NCBI RefSeq assembly: GCF_003725955.1
Contig: NZ_QIBZ01000003.1
Location: 124,001 to 188,000 of the forward strand
DNA: 64,000 nt
From: Slackia isoflavoniconvertens
Lineage (GTDB): Bacteria; Actinomycetota; Coriobacteriia; Coriobacteriales; Eggerthellaceae
Direction of reading: 5' to 3'
This document shows positions 36,327 to 45,188 of the stretch, in pieces. The position numbers were made by a program, and so were the translations under genes. Below the pieces are notes generated by a model. The model was not told the origin of the DNA and searched no databases. It saw only the letters and a list, made by a program, of their open reading frames with translations. The stretch's first letter is position 1. Each line of letters starts with the position of its first letter.

Positions 36327-37679
36327 CTACCTTACCTTCTTCAAGGCCTTCATTCGCCTCTCTACGTATTTTTGATCAAACACGCCTTCAGCGACGCAAC
36401 GTTTCACGATATCACCCGAGCCCTGGGCGATATCGGCGTCGACGTCATGCTTGAGCTCAACCCACGTTGAGAGCATATGGCGAACTTTATCGCACGCAAC
36501 GCCGCTCGCCTGCTTTGGGAAAAACGCGGCTGCGATTTCGCTCACGCCATCGCCTTCCGCATACGCCTGACGAATATCGATCTGCAATTGACGGGTTTTA
36601 TCATTTTTCGCGGCCGTCTTGCATTCTTCGCTGCAGTACTTTTTCGGCACGCCGCGGCGACGAGCGAGCGAAAATGCCTTGCCGCACCGGGCGCAATAGC
36701 CGATTTTCACGTCGCCGAGCTTTTTCGAGAACAAAAACCAAAGGTACGCAAGATAGGTGTCGAAGCTCAAGAAATCATCGTCTTCGGTGGAGCGGAACAA
36801 GTCGACGCGCACGCCTTCCAAATGCAGCGATATGAGCGCCTGAACCAAATGGCGAAGCGAGACCATGTCATCTTCGCAGAGTTCCGATTCCCAAACATCA
36901 AGTTTGCCTTCGACGGTTGCCGCGTCGAGCCGAATCAACGAAGCCTTTTCAGCTTCTCCCTCGGCCTCGCCAAAACCTGCAATAGTCTTTTTCGCCTGGT
37001 CGATAAGCGCAACCGCATGGGCGCCATCATAGAAGCACGAAAGCACCAGGGCAAAGTCGAGCGGCGCAATTTCGCACTCGAACGAAAAGAGCGTAACCGT
37101 AAGATAATCGGCACCGTCTGGGTCGTGTTCGATGTCGCCTATCACATAGTCGAATTCGTCACCCACGAATTTCTTCAGCCACGGCATGTTTGGCATATGC
37201 GCCACGTAGCCATTTTCTATGGAAGCATCAACGGCGAACGAAATGGCGAAAATCGAGAAGTCATTTCCCGTTTCAACATTCTTCACCAGGGTTTTCGCGA
37301 CGAGCGCTTCCGATTGCGATTCTTCATCGGCCTGCAACACCGCGAGCGGCTTGCCGCCATTCACCACTTCCTGCACCGTGACAACCGCACGGGCCACATT
37401 CGCGGCGCTTTGCCAATCGACAAGCGACTCGCGCACATCCGTTCCGAACAAAGGGCCCGTTTGCAGAGCCAGCGGCAACAGCCCATTTTTATCGACAAAA
37501 GCGAGGTCTTCTATGCCAGTTTGCGACGCAGGGCGCGGCATGGCCTGATCAGGGGTCGTGAAGCGTTCGGCTGCATTCGCCGGCACGAATTCAAGATACG
37601 GCGAATCGCCTTGCGTCAAACGAACATTGTGCACGGGAATTCGGCCTTGCGGAGTTTTCAGTTGGTCAATTACGTTCAT
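36327..37679 (-). CDS. Hypothetical protein with C-terminal zinc finger
   Basis: A 450-aa cytoplasmic-looking protein of unknown function. Near residue 345 it has CARCGKAFSLARRRGVPKKYCSEEC, a C-x2-C-x18-C-x3-C treble-clef-like finger with a basic middle, followed by a charged helix (KNDKTRQLQIDIRQAYAEGDG). The N-terminal 330 residues have no motif I know. A nucleic-acid-binding role is possible (CGNR/DUF6076-like). I start at the ATG at 37679; a TTG four codons earlier is the alternative. Confidence 0.6.
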   Translation of the reverse strand: MNVIDQLKTPQGRIPVHNVRLTQGDSPYLEFVPANAAERFTTPDQAMPRPASQTGIEDLAFVDKNGLLPLALQTGPLFGTDVRESLVDWQSAANVARAVVTVQEVVNGGKPLAVLQADEESQSEALVAKTLVKNVETGNDFSIFAISFAVDASIENGYVAHMPNMPWLKKFVGDEFDYVIGDIEHDPDGADYLTVTLFSFECEIAPLDFALVLSCFYDGAHAVALIDQAKKTIAGFGEAEGEAEKASLIRLDAATVEGKLDVWESELCEDDMVSLRHLVQALISLHLEGVRVDLFRSTEDDDFLSFDTYLAYLWFLFSKKLGDVKIGYCARCGKAFSLARRRGVPKKYCSEECKTAAKNDKTRQLQIDIRQAYAEGDGVSEIAAAFFPKQASGVACDKVRHMLSTWVELKHDVDADIAQGSGDIVKRCVAEGVFDQKYVERRMKALKKVR

Positions 37680-37957
37680 ATCGAAATCCAACGGTCGACG
37701 GTATCATGCAATTATTTTACCCCGTTTAAGCGTTATTTTCGGGGAACAACCTAGCTGCAGCCCGCTCGAGACGCGCCTTCGGTAAAGCCTAAAACACGAA
37801 CTACGGGAGGCTGCCCGCGAAGCCGAGCAACGCTTCGCAGACCAACCCTGGAAAGGGCGCTTTGCCTGCAGTGCATAGAGCCTTGGCTGCAAGGCGCGCC
37901 CATGCTTTCGCCGCAGCGGCCCTTCGTTCACTCGCTCCGCAACGCGATAAGGTCCCG

Positions 37958-39343
37958 CTACTGCGAAGATGCTTGACCCGAACCAGAGAAGTCCATGGGT
38001 GCTTCGATGGCAACCGTATCGCCGGCTTTCGCAAGGCTGCCGTCACTCGGAGCGACCAGAATCTCACGCCTTCCGTATGCATAGCTGCCCATTTGGTGAT
38101 CCTCCGTCGCAAACACCAGGCCTTCGCTTGCGATATAGAAATGGGAGCATCCGTCAAGCGGGTTTTCGACATCAACGCCACTTCCCAGCGCAGGGTTCAT
38201 CAAGCACATGTTCGTGATATCCCTCACGACTGCGTTCGTGCTCAGAACATCGCTCGGATCGGTGGCGAGATACGCAGTGACTGCATCGGCAACGGCCGAT
38301 TTTGCCTGTTCGGGAGTGAGGCCAAACGCCGATACCGGGTCGATGGGATCACCCGTTTCCAAACTGTAAGCGCACCCCGTTACCGTCGTCGAGCCATGCG
38401 GACCCCATCCCGTATCGTAGCGCTGGTCGCGCACGCATACGATGTCGTTATCGATATAGGTCAGCGTGATAGAGCGATACTGGCATATGAACACGATGGC
38501 GCCTCCCATGTCTTTCGCGGTATCGGGAGCCGCATTCGTCTTCTCGACATCGGTGCGCATGGATTCCTCGAGGGCGGCGTTGATTTTATCGACCGCGTCG
38601 CTTTGCGTTGAGGCCTCGATGTGCGGATAGTACCACTTCTGTGCCTCGCGTTTGCCTGGCGCATCATATGGATCGACCGGCACGCTCACATCCATCGAGC
38701 GAGTTTCAACCGAATATGTGATTTCCTCGGGCGCTTCGACGGTTTGCTCGTTTTGGGCCTGCTGCGCGGGGAGCCACATGTCGGTGTAGACGCGGTAAGC
38801 GGCATATGCCGTGCCCGCAGCAAGAGCCATGGCCAGCGCGACCAGCACGACCATAGGCACGCGGCGACGCGAGCGATGTTTCGTGGCATTCACCGCACCA
38901 CGCAACGTTTCGGGACGCTTTGGCGAGGCGCTGCTTTGAGGCGCCGAAGACGCATCGCATGTGCCGGCCTCGCATGATTTTTCAGGCTCGTCCACAAAAG
39001 CGGCGCTTTCGAGCGAGGAATCGCTGAATGAGGAATCACTTTGCAAGGAGTCAAAGCTTGCAGAACCATTTTGTGAAGAAACGTTTGAGGGATGGCCGCT
39101 TGGCGAGGCATCATGCCTTCCCGCGTCCGCCGCTTCCGACACAAACGCCGGCACGACGGTCTTCGCAGGCGCAGCTGCAGGTGCAGCGGCCTCCCTGGAC
39201 GCAGCTGCGGGGTTGACTGCCTTCACGGGCGCTCCCGTTGGCTCAACAACCTTCGCGGGCGCAATTGCCGCTACCGGCTTTCCGCAGTTCATGCAGAACC
39301 TTGCATCACGGGGAAGTTTCGCGCCGCATTTCGTGCAATACAT
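37958..39343 (-). CDS. Zinc-ribbon membrane protein, DUF3298/RsiV-like outer part
   Basis: A 461-aa protein: zinc ribbon MYCTKCGAKLPRDARFCMNCG, a long Ala/Ser-rich linker (residues 35-160), one helix (RVPMVVLVALAMALAAGTAYAAY), then an outer domain with VSVPVDPYDAPGKREAQKWYYPHI..., DAVDKINAALEESMRTDVEKTN and the later GPHGSTTVTGCAYSLETGDPI, which resembles RsiV/DUF3298-type domains. Function unknown. ATG 39343 has AAAGGA 8 nt before it. Confidence 0.68.
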   Translation of the reverse strand: MYCTKCGAKLPRDARFCMNCGKPVAAIAPAKVVEPTGAPVKAVNPAAASREAAAPAAAPAKTVVPAFVSEAADAGRHDASPSGHPSNVSSQNGSASFDSLQSDSSFSDSSLESAAFVDEPEKSCEAGTCDASSAPQSSASPKRPETLRGAVNATKHRSRRRVPMVVLVALAMALAAGTAYAAYRVYTDMWLPAQQAQNEQTVEAPEEITYSVETRSMDVSVPVDPYDAPGKREAQKWYYPHIEASTQSDAVDKINAALEESMRTDVEKTNAAPDTAKDMGGAIVFICQYRSITLTYIDNDIVCVRDQRYDTGWGPHGSTTVTGCAYSLETGDPIDPVSAFGLTPEQAKSAVADAVTAYLATDPSDVLSTNAVVRDITNMCLMNPALGSGVDVENPLDGCSHFYIASEGLVFATEDHQMGSYAYGRREILVAPSDGSLAKAGDTVAIEAPMDFSGSGQASSQ

Positions 39344-39593
39344 GCCTGTCATCCTTTGCCTGATTCGCTTCTTTTCGCTCGGTATTGTAAGCCCTGATGC
39401 ATCAGGCACATGCCAACGGCCACCTATGCGCGTATGCCTTTACGATTTTTTACCCGATTTATTCCCTTTTTCAGGAACGCGCCCTTCTCTACGCAACGCA
39501 AGAAGCTCTTGAACAGACGAAATCTACCCAACGCCAGCTCGCCTACATTGGAGCCACAAGCACCATTGACGCAATTGGGGCATGGCGCAAATA

Positions 39594-39621
39594 GCAATCG
39601 AGGCGCACACGCCTCGATTGC
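39594..39621 (-). terminator. Hairpin after the 138-aa zinc-ribbon gene
   Basis: GCAATCGAGGCG and its complement form a perfect 12-bp stem with a 4-nt loop, 64 bp past the stop of the gene at 39685. The following T content is low. The rest of 39344-39684 shows nothing. Confidence 0.55.
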
Positions 39622-39684
39622 GCGAGGGCACGGGGAAAGCAACCGAACGAAGACTCGTCCGTTTCAATTCGCCTCGACACTGCC

Positions 39685-40101
39685 TTACGACTTCTTCATG
39701 ACCTCGGTTTTGCATTTCGGGCACACGATACGCATCGTACCTTTGCCACGCGGGATGGAGAGAATTTGCCCGCACCCTTTGCACCGGAAGTATTTCGTGG
39801 TCTTGCGATTCACGTACATGGTGTCGAGCATATTCCACCAACGCTTTGGCTTCGCCGATGCCGCCAGCCACTTCTGGTTCTCTTTTTCTCGCGCCGCGAT
39901 GTTTTTGGAATAGCAGCGCACGCAACATACGATGAGCAGGACAAACGATATCCACGAAAGCACGCGCCATCCAAACAGGATTTCAAGCACCATGCAAATC
40001 ACGGATGTCACGAGCAACGCGACATTGAAATTATCCATGCCGCGACGGCCGACCATGAAAGCGCCGATTTTATACGGCAATTGCGCGAAGAAGTTTTTCA
40101 T
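39685..40101 (-). CDS. Small membrane protein with C-terminal zinc ribbon
   Basis: A 138-aa protein with two close helices (about 25-62, NVALLVTSVICMVLEILFGW and ISFVLLIVCCVRCY) and a C-terminal ribbon with RCKGCGQILSIPRGKGTMRIVCPKCKTEV (C-x2-C...C-x2-C) on the inner face. It resembles other short coriobacterial membrane zinc-ribbon proteins of unknown function. Confidence 0.65.
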   Translation of the reverse strand: MKNFFAQLPYKIGAFMVGRRGMDNFNVALLVTSVICMVLEILFGWRVLSWISFVLLIVCCVRCYSKNIAAREKENQKWLAASAKPKRWWNMLDTMYVNRKTTKYFRCKGCGQILSIPRGKGTMRIVCPKCKTEVMKKS

Positions 40102-40256
40102 GAGCGTCTTTCCTCATATGCAGATATTTGAACAAGTAAGAGCATAGGTATTTACGCGCCGGTGATCGCAGGCTGTTGAAAAGCCGTCACCGGCGCGCGC
40201 CGCATGCGACGAAACCGCCATATTCCACCGCGCGGCAACCCACGTCACATGAAAAC

Positions 40257-40384
40257 GCACGAAGTGCGTACCCTTTGCGCCAAACTCAAGTTGTAGAAGG
40301 CATTCGCCCCATAAAACCCCAGGTCGCGTATCATCAATTCTAAAGTGGCACACGCTTTTTTGAAAGAGGGTACGCACTTCGTGC
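40257..40384. repeat. 128-bp element with perfect 18-bp terminal inverted repeats
   Basis: GCACGAAGTGCGTACCCT at 40257-40274 and its exact complement at 40367-40384. Each end is itself palindromic at GCAC-GAA-GTGC. The core holds AAAACCCCAGGTCGCGTA, shared with the element at 55448. It has no coding potential and lies in the 397-bp gap between aspS and the zinc-ribbon gene. Confidence 0.65.
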
Positions 40385-40436
40385 ATTTTTCTGCAATGGC
40401 ATTGCGAGTTTTGATGCAAAGGCGGCGTTACACACG

Positions 40437-40468
40437 AAAAAGCCGCCGCCCATACCGGGCAGCGGCTT
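40437..40468 (-). terminator. Terminator of aspS
   Basis: AAAGCCGCTGCCCGG/GGGCGGCGGCTTT (minus strand, one mismatch) followed by TTTTTCG; 30 bp past the aspS stop. Confidence 0.9.
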
Positions 40469-40498
40469 TCGGAATGCAACTACGTTCGCAGCCAGCGC

Positions 40499-42277
40499 TT
40501 ACAGCGTGCGCAGGTTGACCTCTTTGAGCTGACGGGTCGTAACCTCGTTCGGAGCGCCGGTCATGGGATCGGCCGCCGAGCTCGTCTTCGGGAAAGCGAT
40601 GACGTCGCGGATGGAATCTTTGCCAGCCAGCAGCATGACCAGGCGGTCGAGACCAATAGCGATGCCGCCATGCGGGGGCGCGCCAAGCTCGAGCGCATGA
40701 ATCAGGTGGCCAAACTTCACTTCCATATCTTCATCGTCGACGCCGCAGCGCTTCAAAACGCGCTTCTGCAGCTCGGCGTTGTGAATACGAATGGAGCCGC
40801 CACCAGCCTCGAAGCCGTCCATGACGATGTCGTAGCTGTAGCTGCCGCACGCCATGGGGTCGGTCTCGATTTTATCCCAATCGGACTTCGGGATCATCGT
40901 GAACGGATGATGCTCAGCCGCGTACTTCTTGGTTTCCTCGTCGTACTTGAACATGGGGAAATCGACGACCCACAGCAGCTTGTGGCCATCGCGCGGAATG
41001 TTCAGTGCCTCGGCCATGTGCAGGCGCAGGGCAGAAAGCACGGCGTTCGCGATGTCGAACGTATCGGCCGCGAACAGAACCAGGTCGCCCGGCTCGACGT
41101 TCATAGCTTCCTTGATCTTCGCGTGAACCTCGTCGCCCAGGAACTTGATGATGGGGCTCTTCTCTTTGCCGTCAGTGGTGTAGGCAATCCAAGCCATGCC
41201 CTTCGCGCCATTGGCGGAAGCGATGTCGGCCAGCTTGTCGATGTCGCCACGGCTCCAGTCGCCAGCGCCCTTCGCGTTGATGGCCTTCACGATATTGCCG
41301 GCCTCGACAGCCTTGGCGAATACGCCGAAGCCGCAGCCACGCACAATCTCGGTAAGCTCAACGAGCTCCATGCCAAAGCGGATGTCGGGGCGGTCGCAAC
41401 CAAAGCGGTCCATGGCCTCTTTCCACGGCATGCGCTGCAGCGGGAATTCGTGCTCGACGCCAGCGGCCTCGAGAACTTCCTTGAACACACCTTCCATCAT
41501 GTCGATGACGTCATTCTCCTGAACGAACGACATCTCGATGTCGACCTGAGTGAACTCAGGCTGGCGGTCGGCACGCAGGTCCTCGTCGCGGAAGCAGCGA
41601 GCGATCTGGTAGTAGCGCTCGATGCCGCCCACCATGAGCATCTGCTTGAACTGCTGCGGGCTTTGCGGAAGCGCGTAGAACTTGCCCGGGTTGGGGCGAG
41701 ACGGAACCAGGTAGTCGCGAGCGCCTTCGGGCGTGGAGTTCGCCAGGATCGGCGTTTCGACCTCGAGGAAGCCACGCTCGTTGAGGGCCTTGCGCATAGC
41801 CTGGGCCACGGTATGGCGAAGCTTGAGATTCTTGTACATCTCGGGACGGCGAAGGTCCATGTAGCGCCACTTCATGCGCGTGGTTTCGTCGGTCTCGATG
41901 CCATCCTCGATAGAGAACGGAGGCGTGACCGAGGTGTTCAGCACCTCGATGCCGCTGGCGAGCACTTCAATCTCGCCCGTCGCCATGTTCGGATTCACGG
42001 TGCCTTCAGCGCGAGCGCGCACTTTGCCCGTGATTTTCAGCACGAACTCGCGGCCGAGATGCTCGGCAACGTGGAATTCCTCTTCGGAAACGCAATCGGG
42101 GTCGATCACGATTTGCGTGTAGCCCTCGCGGTCGCGAAGGTCCACGAAAATCAGGCCGCCATGGTCGCGGTTGTGCCACACCCAGCCAGTGAGGGTGACC
42201 TGCGCGTCGACATCGGAGGCACGCAGCTCGCCGCACGTGTGGTCGTGCATGCAATACTCGTTGATGAATTCGGTCAT
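40499..42277 (-). CDS. aspS: Aspartyl-tRNA synthetase
   Basis: Class II aminoacyl-tRNA synthetase of the bacterial type (592 aa). N-terminal OB-fold (VTLTGWVWHNRDHGGLIFVDLRDREG), motif 2 with FRDEDLRADRQPEFTQVDIEMSF, the bacterial GAD insertion, and motif 3 GLDRLVMLLAGKDSIRDVIAFPK. Without experiments it cannot be told whether it also charges tRNA-Asn. Confidence 0.98.
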   Translation of the reverse strand: MTEFINEYCMHDHTCGELRASDVDAQVTLTGWVWHNRDHGGLIFVDLRDREGYTQIVIDPDCVSEEEFHVAEHLGREFVLKITGKVRARAEGTVNPNMATGEIEVLASGIEVLNTSVTPPFSIEDGIETDETTRMKWRYMDLRRPEMYKNLKLRHTVAQAMRKALNERGFLEVETPILANSTPEGARDYLVPSRPNPGKFYALPQSPQQFKQMLMVGGIERYYQIARCFRDEDLRADRQPEFTQVDIEMSFVQENDVIDMMEGVFKEVLEAAGVEHEFPLQRMPWKEAMDRFGCDRPDIRFGMELVELTEIVRGCGFGVFAKAVEAGNIVKAINAKGAGDWSRGDIDKLADIASANGAKGMAWIAYTTDGKEKSPIIKFLGDEVHAKIKEAMNVEPGDLVLFAADTFDIANAVLSALRLHMAEALNIPRDGHKLLWVVDFPMFKYDEETKKYAAEHHPFTMIPKSDWDKIETDPMACGSYSYDIVMDGFEAGGGSIRIHNAELQKRVLKRCGVDDEDMEVKFGHLIHALELGAPPHGGIAIGLDRLVMLLAGKDSIRDVIAFPKTSSAADPMTGAPNEVTTRQLKEVNLRTL

Positions 42278-42368
42278 CGGTTTATAGCTCCTTGCGAAGT
42301 GAAACTAATCGCTCAAACTGGGCTATTGTAGCGCACGAAGCCCATGCGGCGAAAGGTCGCGGCGCAAT

Positions 42369-42884
42369 TTACGCTTCTTCGACACCTTCTGCATCGGTCG
42401 AAGCCGCCTCCGCTGTCTCGATTCGCTCACATGCGGCGAGCGTTTCAGCGTAATCGGCCTGATAGGCTTCGATTTCCGCAGAAAGGCTCGCGAGGTCAAG
42501 TTCGGAAAGCTCTGCAGCACGCGCTTCTTCGCAAGACGCGAACCCGCCATCGGAAAGAGCCTGGTCAAGCTCGCGTTTCGCCGCATCGGCAGCGCCTTTG
42601 CGAATGCCGCGCTGCGTGCCGCACATCAGGATAAGGGCGCGCTGCGCTTCTTCACGGTCACAGTCGCCTTGCTCGATGGCTATCGCCCTCTGTCGTTCAT
42701 GCTCGGCCATCTCGGACAAAATGCCATTCAGCTCATTTTGCTGGCCTTCGTAGTAATGCGCGCGCTTAGCAACTTCAGCTGCGGCACGGGCCCTCGCAAG
42801 CACGGCGCCTTTTTCCTGCATTGCGGGCAACTCGGCAACAAGTTCCTGCAAATGCTCGAACAATTCCTCGTCGTTCATAGTCAT
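42369..42884 (-). CDS. Short coiled-coil protein resembling an SbcC segment
   Basis: A 171-aa, highly charged, helical protein predicted to be coiled coil. The stretch SDGGFASCEEARAAELSELDLASLSAEIEAYQADYAETL matches by eye the conserved segment of SbcC after its zinc-hook. No ATPase motifs or hook Cys-x2-Cys are present. Start ATG 42884 has AAAGGA at 7 nt. It may be a remnant of an sbcC gene or an independent small coiled-coil protein. Confidence 0.55.
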   Translation of the reverse strand: MTMNDEELFEHLQELVAELPAMQEKGAVLARARAAAEVAKRAHYYEGQQNELNGILSEMAEHERQRAIAIEQGDCDREEAQRALILMCGTQRGIRKGAADAAKRELDQALSDGGFASCEEARAAELSELDLASLSAEIEAYQADYAETLAACERIETAEAASTDAEGVEEA

Positions 42885-42915
42885 GCGATTCCTTTCATCG
42901 CACGTAAGTCTAACA

Positions 42916-42940
42916 AAAAGGGCCCGCCAAGCGGCGGGCC
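42916..42940 (-). terminator. Terminator after the flavoprotein gene at 43133
   Basis: GGCCCGCC-GCTTG-GGCGGGCC, followed by CTTTTTGTT on the minus strand. It lies about 195 bp past the flavoprotein stop, beyond a repeat element. Confidence 0.85.
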
Positions 42941-42960
42941 CGGGGAGGGGTGTATTTCTG

Positions 42961-43128
42961 CACCGTTCCGCTGAACAGCGCTTCAAGTTGCCGTCGGGCG
43001 CAGCCGAGCACCGCATCGCGCCTTGCGCTTGTCGCTTGCGTAGCGCCGCCACGCTTCGCTCCTGCCTTCAAAGCAATTCGCGATGCCAAGCTGCATCTCG
43101 CCCACATGGCCAGCCGACGGCTCGTTGC
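42961..43128 (+). repeat. Structured intergenic element, divergent copy
   Basis: Same plan as the elements at 47 kb and 61 kb: a weak GTTC-CGCT-GAAC hairpin at the left, CCGTCGG (42991-42997) pairing with CCGACGG (43114-43120), and an end GCTCGTTG. The inner part GTCGCTTGCGTAGCGCCGC closely matches GTCGCTCGCGTAGCGCCGC of the first 47-kb element (minus strand). It runs opposite to the neighbouring flavoprotein gene. Confidence 0.5.
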
Positions 43129-43132
43129 GTTC

Positions 43133-44818
43133 CTACTGCTCCTCGTAGACGCCCGCGAGTTGTTCGCCGAGGCACTTGCCCTCGACGAGGCAGCGGCCAT
43201 GGCTGTTGCCCTGAACGTTGATCGGGTAGTCGTACGCGTACATGTTGCCCGAGCAGTTGCCAATGGCGTACAGGCCCTTGATGGGCTCACCCTCGGCGTT
43301 GACAACCTCGAAGTTGTCGGAAATCGCGATGCCGCCGACAACGGCGAGCAGACCAGGGGCAACCTTGGTCGCGTAGAAGGGGCCCTGCTCGATGGGGAAC
43401 AGGAAGTGAGATTCCTTGAAGAAGTCAGTGTCTTCGCCCTTCTTGCAAATCTCGTTGTAGCGCTCGATGGTCTTCTTGGCCTCGTCAACGTCGACGTCGA
43501 GCTGCTTGAGCAGTTCGTCGATGGTGTCGGCAACCTTGTAGTTGTCGGGGGTCTTCTCGACGCCTTCCTTCACCGTCTTGGCATGGGAAGCGGACGCATC
43601 GGCCGCCGTGGTGCCCACAGCGCGGAACGAATCCCAGAACATGCCGCCGCCGAACTCGAGCGACGCGGTGTTGTCGGCCTCGAAGTTGGAGTCGAAGATC
43701 GACCAGCAGTGGTCGTCGCCGCCGTTGACCATAGTGCCAACGCACTTGCCCTGAACCCAGGTTGCCTCATTCATAAAGCGCTTGCCCTTGGGGTTCACGA
43801 ACAGGAAGGGACCATGGTACATAGCCGCAGCCTGCGGGTGCATCATCGTGGGCCACGGGCCGTCCTGGAAGGCGCCGCCGACCCATGCGGCCATGTTGTG
43901 GCCGTCGCCGGTGTTGCCCTGGTCGGAACACAGGCGGGTCATAACCTTGTTCGCGATGGGAGCGAACTCGTTGATGTACTCATCGTTGTAGCTCACGTCG
44001 CCGGTGGCGAGCACGACGCCCTTGGAGGCGTTGTACTGCACGTACTTGCCCTCTTCATTCTTGCAAATAGCGCCGGTGACTTCGCCCTTATCGTTGGTAA
44101 CGAGCTGCTGAGCAGGCATGTTGTACACGAGCTCGAAATTGCCCGTCTCTTCAGCCTTGGCGATGAACAGGTACTCAATGTAGGTCGCGATGGAGATTGC
44201 CTCGTTTTCCTTGGCGAGGTTGCCGCCGAAGATCATGTGATAGCAATCGATCTCGGGGTGCACCGTTGAATTGGAACCAACGGTGACCATGCATTTCGCG
44301 CCATCGGACTCAGCAAGGTCGAGCAGCCAGTTCATGCAGCGTTCACTCTCACGGAACCACTTGGCAACGAGGGACTCACGGCAGCGGTTGCCACACGTGG
44401 AAACCCAGCGCTCCATTTCGATGGACTTGTCAAAATGGATGTCGAGCGCATCGAGCGCCTTCGATGCGATAGCGCCCGTACCGCCAACGCCGTGGCCGTT
44501 GGGCACGCCGTCTTTCTCAACCAAGGTGACCTTGACGCCGTTCTGCGCAGCGTTCAGAGCGCAGCAGGTTCCCGAATAGCCGGCGCCGATAACGAGCACT
44601 TCGGTCTCGACGGTTTCGGCGATATCGGTGATGGCCTCGGGGGCTACCTCCCACGTGTGCTTCTTCTCGCCAGCAGCAGCGTCAGACTTGCTGCTCGAGC
44701 TCGACGAGCCGCCCGCCGGGCTGCAGCCAAACATGCCGAGCGCCGCCACGCCAGCGGCAGAAAGCGTTGCGCCCTTGAGCAGATTGCGGCGAGAAATGCC
44801 CTTCTTCAATTCTTCCAT
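43133..44818 (-). CDS. Tat-exported FAD-dependent fumarate-reductase-type flavoprotein
   Basis: A 561-aa oxidoreductase. The N-terminus has SRRNLLKGATLSAAGVAALGMFGC, a twin-arginine signal with a possible lipobox (GC). FAD-binding GxGxxG is LVIGAGYSGTCCALNAAQNGVKVTLVEK; the flavocytochrome-c/fumarate-reductase fold follows with GVGGTGAIASKALDAL. No haem motif is present, so electrons must come from a separate partner. Substrate is unknown: relatives reduce fumarate, drugs or plant compounds. A membrane LuxR regulator upstream is the likely control. Confidence 0.9.
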   Translation of the reverse strand: MEELKKGISRRNLLKGATLSAAGVAALGMFGCSPAGGSSSSSSKSDAAAGEKKHTWEVAPEAITDIAETVETEVLVIGAGYSGTCCALNAAQNGVKVTLVEKDGVPNGHGVGGTGAIASKALDALDIHFDKSIEMERWVSTCGNRCRESLVAKWFRESERCMNWLLDLAESDGAKCMVTVGSNSTVHPEIDCYHMIFGGNLAKENEAISIATYIEYLFIAKAEETGNFELVYNMPAQQLVTNDKGEVTGAICKNEEGKYVQYNASKGVVLATGDVSYNDEYINEFAPIANKVMTRLCSDQGNTGDGHNMAAWVGGAFQDGPWPTMMHPQAAAMYHGPFLFVNPKGKRFMNEATWVQGKCVGTMVNGGDDHCWSIFDSNFEADNTASLEFGGGMFWDSFRAVGTTAADASASHAKTVKEGVEKTPDNYKVADTIDELLKQLDVDVDEAKKTIERYNEICKKGEDTDFFKESHFLFPIEQGPFYATKVAPGLLAVVGGIAISDNFEVVNAEGEPIKGLYAIGNCSGNMYAYDYPINVQGNSHGRCLVEGKCLGEQLAGVYEEQ

Positions 44819-45117
44819 AGTTCCCTCCTAATGGAATTTCTTGGAATGCCGCGCCCGAGAATACCGCTCCAAACGCCACGGCAAGCCGCGCAGGCCCAAG
44901 ACCGCGCAGGCGTATTTCATGGCTTTGCGAAGACGCGCCCTCCCTGGCGCTTGCATCTGCACCCTCCCTGGATGCGATGCGGTCACTATAGAGGCGAGAC
45001 GGGGCGCGGCGCACCACATATTATGGGTTGTTTTATTGTTTTACCTGGTAGAGAGCTTGTTTAACTTCGTATTATCGGGGTAGTAACCCATGGAATCAAA
45101 GGCTGAAAAACAAGACA

Positions 45118-45143
45118 ACCCACCTCGCTTCGGCAAGATGGGT
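45118..45143 (-). terminator. Terminator after the LuxR gene
   Basis: ACCCATCTTGC-CGAA-GCGAGGTGGGT (one G-T pair) with TTGTCTTGTTTTT on the minus strand, 45 bp past the regulator's stop. The rest of the 370-bp gap (44819-45188) holds the flavoprotein promoter: a TATAGT near 44987-44992, and two direct copies of CCCTCCCTGG at 44938 and 44962. Confidence 0.8.
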
Positions 45144-45188
45144 TGGGTTTTCTTGGATATGAAGGATGGCGGAAAGACTAAAGGCGGG

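Noticed and set aside
40670-42331. 553-aa frame antisense to aspS
   Set aside because: Shadow frame of a clear synthetase gene.
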